Assembly: GCF_000516985.1 (NCBI RefSeq)
Contig: NW_006917094.1
Location: 3,038,001-3,102,000 of the forward strand
From: Pestalotiopsis fici W106-1
Lineage: Eukaryota; Ascomycota; Sordariomycetes; Amphisphaeriales; Sporocadaceae
Length of the DNA: 64,000 bases
Direction of reading: 5' to 3'
The number at the start of each line of letters is the position of its first letter. Positions within the stretch are counted from its first letter, which is position 1. Below, piece by piece: positions 45,701 to 55,703 of the stretch. Below the pieces are notes generated by a model. It saw only the letters and a program-made list of their open reading frames with translations. It was not told the DNA's origin and ran no database searches. The translations under genes and the position numbers were made by a program.

Positions 45701-46532
45701 ACACCATTCGAGTACTGTATGCATAGAGATTATTGATTCGCAGGACCAACCATAGGCGTTGCCGTTGAGAATGAGTGGATGGATGGAGGCATGGCTTTGC
45801 TTTATGCAATTTCGTCTAGGCAAGGTATAGATAGACACGCGACCTGATGAGGACAAATAAGTATCTACCTTTGATATACACTACAGGCAGCACGACTTCA
45901 AGTCCTGCAGATCAATCCTTCCACCCCAAACGGGACGACACTTGTTGGTCGGACCCTTCTCGCCCCCGTGCCCTCCAAATGCAATGCAACTGCCGCCCTT
46001 GAACATAAGCTGCACGAAGAAAACTACTTTTAACACTCCTGATGAGGCTGACCAAGATGCAACCGTACATTAGTCTAAATAGGGAGGGATTGTAAAAGGA
46101 AGAATACGAATCATTCCCGGAAAACGTCAGGGTCCGAATCTGAAACCGATATGCTTCCATTGCTCTCAGTTTATCTTTTTCTAAACACACGACCAGGTGA
46201 TTTGTTCGTGATTGGACTGGCTGCCTACTACTAGAGACAGGCAGCCCGAGGCGTGGAAGGCTTGAGATTGAGCCAAACAAAAGCAAGAGAATCCGCTCTC
46301 CGCCCGCCTAAGAGGTTAAAATCCACTCTGTAAATTTGGGGTCAGTGCAGTGCCGTGGGCTAGGTACAAACGGTCTAGCCTAGCACCAGCAGCAACCAAG
46401 CAGCAGTAGTTTAGTCCTCCGACCCGAAACTGTGAGCGCGAAGGAATTTGCATTGCATTTTCCCGTCCTTCTTCTTTAACCTACCACCCCGATCGATTCT
46501 TTTCCTCCCCACTCCGCCGCCGCATCGCATTT
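42716..46532. other. Gene-poor 3.8-kb region
   Basis: No convincing gene. ORFs are short (under 150 codons), mostly non-ATG and without domain signals. The A/T-rich composition and scattered stops fit decayed or non-coding DNA. The last few hundred bases are the leader of the FN3 gene. No terminal repeats or transposase motifs were noticed. Confidence 0.45.
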
Positions 46533-46589
46533 ATGACCGGGAATTTTTCATCGAGGTTCCCAGTCGTCCCCCGATTCGCGACGACATGA
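46533..46589 (+). promoter_or_regulatory. uORF whose stop overlaps the main start (ATGA)
   Basis: ATG at 46533 opens an 18-codon frame that ends with TGA 46587-46589; the downstream gene's ATG is 46586-46588, so the two share ATGA. This layout can permit termination-reinitiation and translational control. Whether the leader includes 46533 is not known. Confidence 0.45.
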
Positions 46590-49500
46590 CATGGACCCCA
46601 TGGACGACGTCTGTACCTACAGTTTTGGTTGTCTGTGCTGTTGTTGCTTGGTGGTTCACCGAGCCTAAGACGGTACATCTCAACCTGATCGTCGTCATTG
46701 GCTGCTTGCTGTTTTTCTGGGCCATCGCTCCAGAATTGGCCCAGCACTCGCCTGCCTGGCTCCTCGACACGAGCATCAATGTTGTCACCTTTCTCAGGCT
46801 CGACTATCTCGTACTTCATCACACCAATATGCTCGTGACCGGTGCTGCGATTCTCTGGTACGCCAACTTCACCCCCGTCATGTCTCCTGCTCCTCTCTCG
46901 TGGCAGCACGTACAGCCGGCTAACCCCCTCGTGACTCTACAGGTTGGTCCAAAGAACATGGCAAACGCTGAGAAAGCCCGTACCCGAACTCATTAGCATC
47001 CTCGGTGTCGATGTTCCTGATGCCCCTGACGTCTCGCTTGCCGGTATTCGTCCAGATGCCGCCACGCTGCACTGGACGCGGCCTCGCGCTAATCGCCCCG
47101 TTTCCAAGTTCCTGATCCAGGTGAATGGCATCTCGGGTAAGTCGACTGCCCATACACGGGACTTGAAGAAACTCACATGTTTAACCTGATGATGCGCAGT
47201 GGGTGAATCAGCACCAACAGAGACGGCAATCACAGTGACGGGGCTGAAGCCGGACCACTACTACAACGTAGTCATCATTGCTGTGGGGCACAACAATTTT
47301 CAAGCAGGCAGTCGAGTCATTAGGCTTTGCACCTTTTCGAAAGATGGCCGTCCACAGCTTGGCGATGGTCGCCTTCCGTCAAATTTCGATCCTAGCGAAC
47401 AGGCGCAAGCCGAAATCACCACCCACGATGACGATGGAACGCCTCGAAACCCTGCCGCTGGCGTCGAAACTGCCTCTGTTTCAAAGGATTCCCTTGTTCC
47501 TCCGAGCCCAGCTGGAGCTTCGAGCATAGCAAGGCGCAACACCCTGACTCGGAAACACTCACCGTCGACGACAAGCATGGACCAATCTGTTCGAGAGGTT
47601 TTAAGCAAAATACCAGCAGAGTCATTGCAAAAGCTGGGCGAAAAGTTTGAGAACATCAGGAAAGAGATGGAAGACATTCAGGCACAAATCGGCAAGGACG
47701 AAAAGGAGCACAAGGATCTCATGGATGAATTAGCGGACGAAAAGAAATCCAAGCGACGGATCCTCAAGGAAAAAGACGACACAACAGAAAAGTTGAAGAG
47801 AGAGATGGGCTCCACAGACAGGGCTATGCGAAGCTCGCAGCAGAAGAAGACTCAGCTTGAAAAGCGGTTGAAGGACAAGCAAAGCGAGCTTGGCAAGCTT
47901 CACGATGAGATTGCCAAGTGGGACAAGGATATTACAAAGATGCATGAGCGCCAAGGTGCTTTTGAAGAGGACAAAATGACTGCACAAAACGAGGCCGATC
48001 AAGAGATCACGACGCTCCGAGTGGACATTGATGCTCTGCAGGCTAGCCTTGCGCTTGAAGAGCGAGAGCTCAAGGAGAAAGGCAAGGAGCTCAAGGAGGC
48101 GGAAAACCAGCGCAAGAAGCTTCCGGGCGGCGAGGAGAGTGATGAATGGCAGGAGAGAGATCGTCTTCTTCGGCGGGAATGGGACCTCAAGCACCAGGAT
48201 TTGAGCCGCCGACTCGGTTTTGCAAAGGTTAGGATTCGAAACCAGAAACAGTATGAACAGCTTTTGCAACAACAGTTGATGGCAGCGCAACAGTCTGGAC
48301 TTGCATTTTCCTACAACCAGGCCAATTCATCGGGCGTGGACTTTGACATTGCGACCCAGAATCAGCTCAAGAGGCGCAGTCGCACGGGCACTTCTGTGCC
48401 GCCAAATGTGACTGGACCATCACCAGTCTCGTCTTTTGCCATAACAGACCGCTCATACCCGCCGAGCATGTTTGCGGTCTCACGTGCACCAACTATTCCG
48501 CCTGGGTTTTCGGAGGGATCCATGCCACAGCTACCAGGCATGCCGACTTACGGGGATTTCTCAATCGAGTCCAATGAGGACTTTGCTCGCCAGCTTGATG
48601 ATCAGAGCCTTGCAGCACTAACAGGCGGGGCGCCCCTTAGTCCTACAGCAGCTGCATTGCTTCCCGCCGGCATGCTCGATATGGTCGATGATGACGAGCC
48701 TCCCAGTCCAGAGTCTCGACCTGCTCGACAAGGAACCTTTGGTTCGAACATATCTCCCGAGAACGATCCGCAGTCGCCTGTCTCCTCTGGGCGATCGCTG
48801 AGCATCTCGAGCCCACGCAGCTCGACGCAACACTTGCCCTTTTCTCAATACACGGGCGACACTAGTGAGAGGATGTCCTTGAGGGGAGAAATGGGCACAG
48901 CATCACCCGGAGCACCACGTACGACGGCGAGTAATCGCTTCAACCTTTTGCCTTGGCTTAATCGGGGTGAGAAGAACACCGAGGAGCCTCCAGCACTCGG
49001 CTCTCTCAAGTCTCATCAGAGTCAATCCCTACCGCGGCAAAATGATGATGGCAGCGTCTTGCCTGGCAGGCGACGAATCAGTCTTTCGGGTGGCGGAGGG
49101 TGGAACATGTTTAATCGAAATTCTGCTGGGCCTGGAACACTCGAGACGTCCGGCTCCGGAGGCCTGGTCTCCCGCCACCTCGGACTGTTTGCAAATGCGG
49201 CTGGAGGTGGTTACTCTGAGAGGGATCCAAGTAGTCCCCGTCCCGTGTCAATATCATCCACAGATCTACCGAGACCATCAACTGAAAGTGGTCCCATCTG
49301 GGGTCGACAACATCAAAACCGAATTTGGTCACCCGAGGGCGGCGATCCTTGGTCCTCTAGAAATCCCTCTAGGAGACCGTCGCTACACGGCTCACCTTCA
49401 GCACTGAAGACGACTTTGGCCGACGCCGATGATGTGATCTTGGACAAAGACGATATCCTTCGCCGACCGTCCGTGGTTGGAGTGATTGGTTCCAGAGCTC

Positions 49501-50246
49501 CAGCTCGAACATTGACGCAACGTCTTAATCCGGCGGCGCCCAGCTTCATGTTGTCGTTCCGAAGTAGGGATAGGGAGTCGAATCATAGCAAAGACAAGGA
49601 CAAGGGCAAGGCCAAGGTCAGAGACAAGACCGTCTCCAAGGACAAGAAGGCGCGCGAATCTATAACTTCTGCATCAGAAATTACGGATATGGCCTCATTG
49701 GATGACTCACCCTCTGATCATCGCATGTCGCGAGATGCCTTTTCGATAGAGACACCATCAATTTCGGAGTCTCGCGAGTCGCTTTCCCTGGACCAATCAT
49801 TCTCTAACACCCCTTCAGAGCCTGCTGTTGGATCTGGGCTTAAGGAGCCAGAAAGCGGGTTCAGAAAGTTGCTGCGCAAGGGAAGCTCGTCAAAATTCAG
49901 TCTTTCCTCGATCCGCGGCGTGGGCGGCAAGAAGGGTCCGGGAAGCGTTGCCAATTCTGACAAGAACCAAGATCGCACCAGTTTTGACATTGATGAACTT
50001 CTCGAAGATAATGGCACCATGGCCGCTGCTGCACTTGGTCGTAGCTATGATAGTGTCAGTAGCAGCCCTGGCTTTGGTTCTTCAACCTCAACAGGGCGGC
50101 CAGGAACCAAGGAAGGCCGCACTGGTTGGGGTAGGTTCTCGATCAAGAAGAAGCCAGGCAAGGAGCGAGAAAGCCTCGAGGTGGACCACGATGACTCTGT
50201 GCCGCCGACCCCGTCTACTACTACGGATGATGACAGCAGAGCTTGA
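46586..50246 (+). CDS. Membrane-anchored fibronectin-III and coiled-coil protein
   Basis: Predicted 1170 residues from exons 46586-46857, 46943-47136 and 47200-50246. The first intron (85 bp, GTACGC donor, CTAAC branch site, CTACAG acceptor) corrects an apparent frame break. The N-terminus has two or three hydrophobic helices within residues 10-95. An FN3 domain follows at about 110-200 (VPDAPDVSLAGIRPDAATLHW, ITVTGLKPDHYYNVVIIAVG), split by intron 2. A long Lys/Glu coiled coil covers about 290-480. The remaining 700 residues are Ser/Pro-rich and disordered with many SP sites. It looks like a conserved filamentous-fungal protein of unknown role, perhaps an endomembrane scaffold. The domain calls are firm; function is not. 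Confidence 0.85.
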
Positions 50247-50964
50247 TGTCTGCTCTAGATATTGCAGCACTGTTATCCTCCAAGCATTCTTGCAAGTGTT
50301 GTCTGTATGCATCGGGTAGTGTTGAAAAGTATTATGCACCCTCTACATGCATGCCCAGATGTATTTTCACTCGTGGTTATAGCCAAAATAACAATAACAA
50401 GAATAAATACGACTCGATTTCAGTTGTAACTACCGTCTTGCAATGATGTTCTGTAATAAAGTCAATTACAAGGTGACTATCAAGGTAAATCTCGAATATC
50501 ATGAATCTCGCGGTGTAAGTCAGCGAAACAATACGATTCACCTGCGCTGTTGATACGTCTGGTAAGTGCATAAAAGAAGATATATGCACACAAGCCGTAC
50601 CTGAGGTACACTGCACAATACCTACATATATCGTACAGGAGAGCCCAATGGTTCCGGGCACTGCGTTAGCGTCCTTCTCCAAGCAGACCCCTGCCGCCTG
50701 TCGCTCACTCGCTCGTCCGATTGACCATTCATACCTACCTACCGAACCTAGCTTCGAAAAAGCTCCGCGATATCTCACGACAATTTGTAAAAGGTCAATT
50801 TCCTGAGCAACGATTTTCTTTGCTACCTTTGCCTGCAAAATCACGACACCGGCACCTCTCTGCTCGCCTCCCCACTCAAGAGCAAAGAAGCTCTGCTAGA
50901 TCTCGAGCCAATCGCGAGCCGGAGCTCGCCGGGGGCTCAGCAACCATTGACAGCGGCGGCGACC
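50247..50964. other. FN3 gene 3' region and CMC1 promoter
   Basis: No gene recognised. TACCTACCTACC at about 50738 is near the CMC1 leader. Confidence 0.5.
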
Positions 50965-51660
50965 ATGGCCTCCCCTTCGACAGGCGCAGGTGCCAGCAGC
51001 AGCAGTGGCAATGGCACTGAGAACATGGCTATGCCTTCACGGAATCCATTGCCACTTTCCGCAAGCCAAGAAGCACAGGTGCGCGAGGTGTTCAACCAGA
51101 GGGTACGGAGGGCTTGTGCCGACGAGGTCAGAGGTATGTTCTAGCTGGGGGGAGGCCCTTATTGCGCTGCCCTTCCCCAACACTCAAATGTTTTGATTCC
51201 CTTCGACCGAACTCAGACTTCTTTCATTTCCAATACCTTTACATGTCCGCCCCGAACCAGAGGGAACCTGGGCCAGAACATCAAGAGGCTGACCGTACGC
51301 TCTGGGGAAATAGCTTTTGCCGAGTGCGCCAAGCAACACACGTTTACAGTATCGTTTGCCTGCCGTCAACTCACGCTGGCCATGAACTCGTGCATGGCGG
51401 CGCACGCAACACAGGCCGAGCACGACCGGGCGCGCGAGGAGTGGTTCGCCGGCCGCATGGCGCGGGCCAAGGAGCGCGAGCGCAAGGAGCGACGCAAGCT
51501 TGAGCAGGAAAAGTTCCACCGCGAGTGGTGGGGCCTGCCGCAAAAGGACCCCGAGGCCATCCGCCGCGAGGAGGAAAAGTTGGGCCGCGCTGAGCGTATT
51601 GGTGGCTTCAGGAGCCAGCGGCCCCCGGTGGCGGGCGGCGGGGACGAACGGACGAGGTAG
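50965..51660 (+). CDS. CMC1: Twin CX9C mitochondrial protein Cmc1
   Basis: Intermembrane-space copper-binding assembly factor for cytochrome c oxidase, imported by the Mia40 relay. Exons 50965-51133 and 51314-51660 give 171 residues around a 180-bp intron (GTATGT donor, AATAG acceptor). Splicing assembles the first CX9C: Cys51 lies in exon 1 and Cys61 in exon 2 (CADEVR|AFAEC). The second is Cys73-RQLTLAMNS-Cys83. The CADEVRAFAEC and TFTVSFACR phrases are specific to the Cmc1 family rather than Cox17 or Cox19. The C-terminal part is Arg/Glu-rich helix and longer than in yeast. A Ser/Gly-rich head precedes the core. It has no cleavable presequence, as expected. Confidence 0.9.
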
Positions 51661-52280
51661 CGACTTGTATATATCTGACATGTTGGATATGGAGGGAAAA
51701 GAGGGGGAAAAAAGAAAGAAAGAGAAAAGTTCCAAGGGGGAGAGTCAGGAATGTACAAGTGGTTCCTCCTGTTGAAACAACGCATGTCCAACCGCTAAGG
51801 CGTAAAGGACATGAGCACCGATGCTAGCTACCGAGAAGCATCGGGAGAACCCCTCAGATAAGAGAAGGGGCATGTGTATTTATCATGTGCATATATACTG
51901 GCGTTTGTAGGGCTGACATTCATTGGATCACACTGCTCTTGGCTTTTTGGTCCAAAGAAGAAGAAAATAAATTCGGAGGGCTTTTGTTTATTGAATGTGC
52001 AATACGTCTAGATTCAGTGACTGAAAATCTCCCTCGAAACATGGGTATCGAGAATTTAGTCTTCCAAGCCAATCGTGTAAAACTGTTTTTGGGGGTATCT
52101 CTTGCGTGGGATTGCTTCGTCTTGCTCTTGCGATGCCGTCTTGCCTCTAGTAGATCGTAGTAACAACATTATTTCAAACCAAAGTGGTCTGCCCACTCTC
52201 TAAGTAGGGTAGAGTTGTATCAGTCACTATTCAATGGTGCTGGACATGAGAAACTTACCTATTAATACAGTCAAAGAAAG
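51661..52280. other. Spacer between CMC1 and small gene A
   Basis: A purine-rich tract (about 51690-51745) follows the CMC1 stop. No gene recognised. Confidence 0.5.
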
Positions 52281-52540
52281 CTAGATCGAATCCAGATGTT
52301 TCATGGAATCTAGCTGTTTTCTTGTCTTGTTTCTGGACTTCTTAACCGCCGTCTTCGAATCGGTTGTCTGATCTGAGAGCATCACATTGCGATTTCCATG
52401 AGAGAGTGGTTCACTCATGAATATCTGTAATCTTTGGGCTCTCAGGTCTTCCTTCTGGGCCCTTCTATATTGGTCAGATGAATATCTCAGTGAGGATCGT
52501 GTGGGCAAACCTACAAGGCGGCGTCCTCGGTGTCGGTCAT
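52281..52540 (-). CDS. Small protein with HGNRNVML motif (copy A)
   Basis: Predicted 69 residues from exons 52540-52515 and 52464-52281 around a 50-bp intron (GTAGGT donor, ATATAG acceptor). The call rests mainly on its paralogue at 55348-55703: both contain RLxxF, then SE/ES, then HGNRNVML, DQT and D with a following KK. Eight consecutive codons of HGNRNVML differ almost only synonymously, which implies selection on protein. The N-terminus (MTDTEDAAL) is short and acidic; the C-terminus is Lys/Arg-rich. There is no signal peptide or membrane helix. I recognise no family. The donor is weak, so the first exon is the least certain part. Confidence 0.5.
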
Positions 52541-54600
52541 TGTGGATGCGTGGATGTTCAGAGGGCACAGTATAACCAGAGTACTCGAGAGAGAGTATCT
52601 GATCAGACTCTGAGGCGATCAACTCGAGTTTGATCTGGACGGTTCGAGGACATCATATATCCGCCCGCCCACACCTGGCCGCTTTCCCACAGATGCCTCA
52701 TCCCCAATGCCGGCTGTTGTGCTGAAAAGGGGAATTCCCGAACAATAATCGACTCAACAGATGCCACGTAGGGAGAGACTTTTTGGCTCACGATGAGCCT
52801 CAGGCCTCAAAAGCGTGGCAAGTCAAAAGAATTGTCCAGTGGTAGATCGATCGGTCGGGCAGAGTTTGTTGCGAAAGCAACGTAGCCCAGTCCTTTTTTT
52901 TTTCTCCCTTTGGATGATCCTTTAGACGGGCCGGGGCGCGCTCGCTCGCTTGCTCAACAGGAGTAAGCCAGCTAAGGAACACCCCGATGTCGCGCCTGTT
53001 GCCACATTTTTCCCCCCAGCGATTAGGAGTTCATCTCGGTATTTGCCTGCTTCTTCCCTTACCCTCCTCGTCCTTTTCTTCCTCTAGGAGAAGGCAGCCA
53101 TGCAAGAGCGGCAGCTCCCATGGCCATTCAGTTTCCATCTTTTCGGTGTGTGTGGGAAATGATAAAATATCATAACCAGGGGGTCGGTTTGGAAGAAAAA
53201 TGGCATATTTTTCTTTTAATTATAAAAACTCGAGGCAGATGATCTGTTTTGATTCGTTGCCAATAGAACGGAACGCTTAGCGATGGATATGTCATTCGAG
53301 CATGAGGGTGTAGTTGGGCTTCGACTCCTCTCTCTTTCTCTCTCCCCCTCTCTCCCCCCGACTCGGCTTACCTTTTCAACGGAATGTACACCCCCTATAC
53401 GTGGTGGCCTGTAGAGATCGTCCAGGGGGTGAAAAATGTCAGCCCGCCGAAGCGGGAGAAGTGCCATGTGATCAATCAAAGAGGAGAAGAAGAACAGGAC
53501 GATCATTCTAAAATAAAAATGCAACTCCGACCGGTGGACGCATAGTATCTCGTGAGGCTACCCCCTTATCTGGCTCATGCAATATGGCGCCGGCCGATAC
53601 TTTGCGTAGATGTTCATGGGATAGGTTAACTGGTATGCAAATCAGCTGAATGTTCAGTACTTTTCATTGCCATTCGATGCAACAGCAGTCAAGAGTTGTA
53701 ATAGCCGCCCGGCAAGGTCTCTCACCGAAAGAAAGGACAAAAAAAAAAAAAAAAAGGTGGCATGATGAATGCTCGCACAAAATCTAGTCATTTTTGAGAT
53801 CTTTGGTCTCTCCAATGATGTGCACGCCCTGTTCGGAGTTGGGTTTGATGGAAATCAATCAACACGTCGCCGCGTGGTACACTGCATTCAAGAGGCCAGT
53901 ATATCGTAGGTAGGTGGGCTTCGCATCCATACCAAGGCCTTGGGATTACCCGAGAGGGTGGTGCGCCGTATGCCGATCCCGCGACATTGATGGATTGGAT
54001 GGGATGAAATGGAATGGAATGGAATTTTATTTGCAGAACAATTTGTCTTTGTTTCTTGATACAAGGGAATGAACGTGGCATTCGTGCTACTTCTATAACC
54101 TCTCACCGTTGGGCCTCAACATGCGGCCACATCTAAAGGTCAATGGCCAATCAATATATTCATTGCCTTTCACGACCGGTATGGGAATACTTGCATATGG
54201 CAACTATTTCTAGTTCAGGGATTGTTCATTCTATAACATTAGCAGTTAAATTCGCAAACCATGTCACTTCCTTCGGTATGATCTGACTGAGTGTCTTTGT
54301 GCGGCGTGACTTCATGTTGGGCAAACATCTTTTGTTTCGACAGCAGGGGGTGAGGATGATCGATCTACGTGTTCAGTAGAAAAGAATCAAATAAATAAAA
54401 AAGAAAGCAAAAAGGGCGATCGGAAATCGGGGAAGCAATCGAACGATGCAACGTGGGGGGTGGGTTGGGGTTGGACGTTTTGAAAATGACGTGCCCAAAT
54501 CTCTTCACCGGTTAACGGTTTCATGGCTTTTCGTACTTTTGGTACTGTACTCCGTGAGATTTCTTCCCCCGCATATCATAGCCTGTGTAACCAGCGACAG

Positions 54601-54620
54601 CAGACAGACAGACAGACAGA
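54601..54620. repeat. (CAGA)5 microsatellite
   Basis: Five consecutive CAGA units in the spacer between the two small genes. Confidence 0.9.
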
Positions 54621-54727
54621 TGGCATACTAGGCCAGCCTTATCTGATTCACGAGCCTCGTTGGGCGGCATCGCGGTTACTTTGGACGGGACCGGTCAGTC
54701 ACAAAAGCGAAAAGGGTGAAAAGAAAA

Positions 54728-54773
54728 ATGTAACAAAATAGATCGGTCAGATGTAACAAAATAGATCGGTCAG
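54728..54773. repeat. Tandem duplication, 23 bp x 2
   Basis: Two identical head-to-tail copies (54728-54750 and 54751-54773). Each contains AAAATAGATCGGTCAG. Identity is perfect, so the duplication is recent. Confidence 0.95.
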
Positions 54774-54887
54774 TAACGGTTACTACCAGACTCACGGAGC
54801 CACACAATGGGGCCGTTTCACGACGTGAGGGTTGTTGGGCTGATGCAAAGGCGGTTCACGTAAACGCCAACGCAAAAGCCAACACTC

Positions 54888-54894
<7 letters not shown>

Positions 54895-54922
<28 letters not shown>
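54895..54922. repeat. (AC)14 microsatellite
   Basis: Uninterrupted dinucleotide run. Confidence 0.95.
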
Positions 54923-54924
<2 letters not shown>

Positions 54925-55347
54925 TGGTGGTTGAACGACATACTCGAATTATGCCCGGCTCAGTGCCAAGAATTTTCATTCCGAATTTGTCCCGTTTGAT
55001 GATTTTGGGTGATAATCGACAATGATCGACAAGGGAAAGACACAGACTGAAGTCTTCTACACAATCCCGAGTCTATGTCTAATCGCTGCTATTATCACGA
55101 CAATACCAAAAGTTGATTATAAGATGTCGCTATGAAAGGTGATGTCTTGATTTGATGTTTTCTCTAAGGGTTTTCAATCATGTTAATTTACAAAGTCCTA
55201 TGTACGCTTGCTTCCAAGTATGCTTGTCTCTGGTCTCTACAACAATGGATGTCCTAACCTCGGAAAAAAGGCAAGCCATACCAAATATTTGTGTAGACTC
55301 TAAAACATTGGTCTATAGATATCTCTTCACAACTTCAGCAATAAACC

Positions 55348-55703
55348 TCATTGAATGTTGCAGCAGCCGAGTATAGCTTGAAGCTTCTTGGCCATGGAAG
55401 CCTCGGCCTTCTTGATCGTGACTGATGGATCCGCAGTCTGATCCGGTAACATGACGTTACGGTTTCCGTGTTCCATGGATTCGTTCAGAAATGCTGCAAG
55501 CCGAAGATTGATCAAATCATTGTCGCTGGCTTCTGGGTTCTCTCGTTGCAGGCTGGCGGTCGACGGCTCGTCGGTGACGCTGTGGCTGCAAAGTATTAGA
55601 GCGTTTTTAGTTGAAGGAGACACGCATCCATAAGCATAAAAAGGAGAAGAGCTAACTTGGTGCCATGATTCGTGTCACTTGTTGTGTTTTGCGAGGACGC
55701 CAT
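55348..55703 (-). CDS. Small protein with HGNRNVML motif (copy B)
   Basis: Predicted 94 residues from exons 55703-55657 and 55585-55348 around a 71-bp intron (GTTAGC donor, TTTGCAG acceptor). The start is MASSQNTTSDTNHGT, polar and disordered-looking. The second half has LRLAAFLNESMEHGNRNVML, then PDQTADP and a KKAEASMAKKLQAIL amphipathic helix. It is homologous to copy A about 3 kb away on the same strand; the motif block is the conserved part and the ends differ. No signal peptide, membrane helix or known domain is evident. Function is unknown. A nucleic-acid or protein-binding peptide module is possible but is only a guess. Confidence 0.55.

Larger units (their letters stand above)
52541..55347. 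other. Gene-poor spacer rich in simple repeats
   Basis: 2.8 kb with no convincing gene. It holds the upstream region of small gene A, a CT-rich tract (53325-53359), A17 (53739-53755), a CAGA microsatellite, a 23-bp tandem duplication and an AC microsatellite. Confidence 0.5.

Noticed and set aside
45360..45809. 149-codon open frame on the minus strand in the gene-poor region
   Set aside because: Low-information Cys/His/Arg mix without domain, signal peptide or splice-supported extension.
46943..46996. Frameshift in the FN3 gene after the membrane helices
   Set aside because: An 85-bp intron at 46858-46942 with a CTAAC branch site and CTACAG acceptor restores the frame exactly.
54728..54773. 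Direct 23-bp repeats considered as a CRISPR-like or attachment feature
   Set aside because: Only two abutting copies with no spacer, in a eukaryotic genome; a simple tandem duplication.
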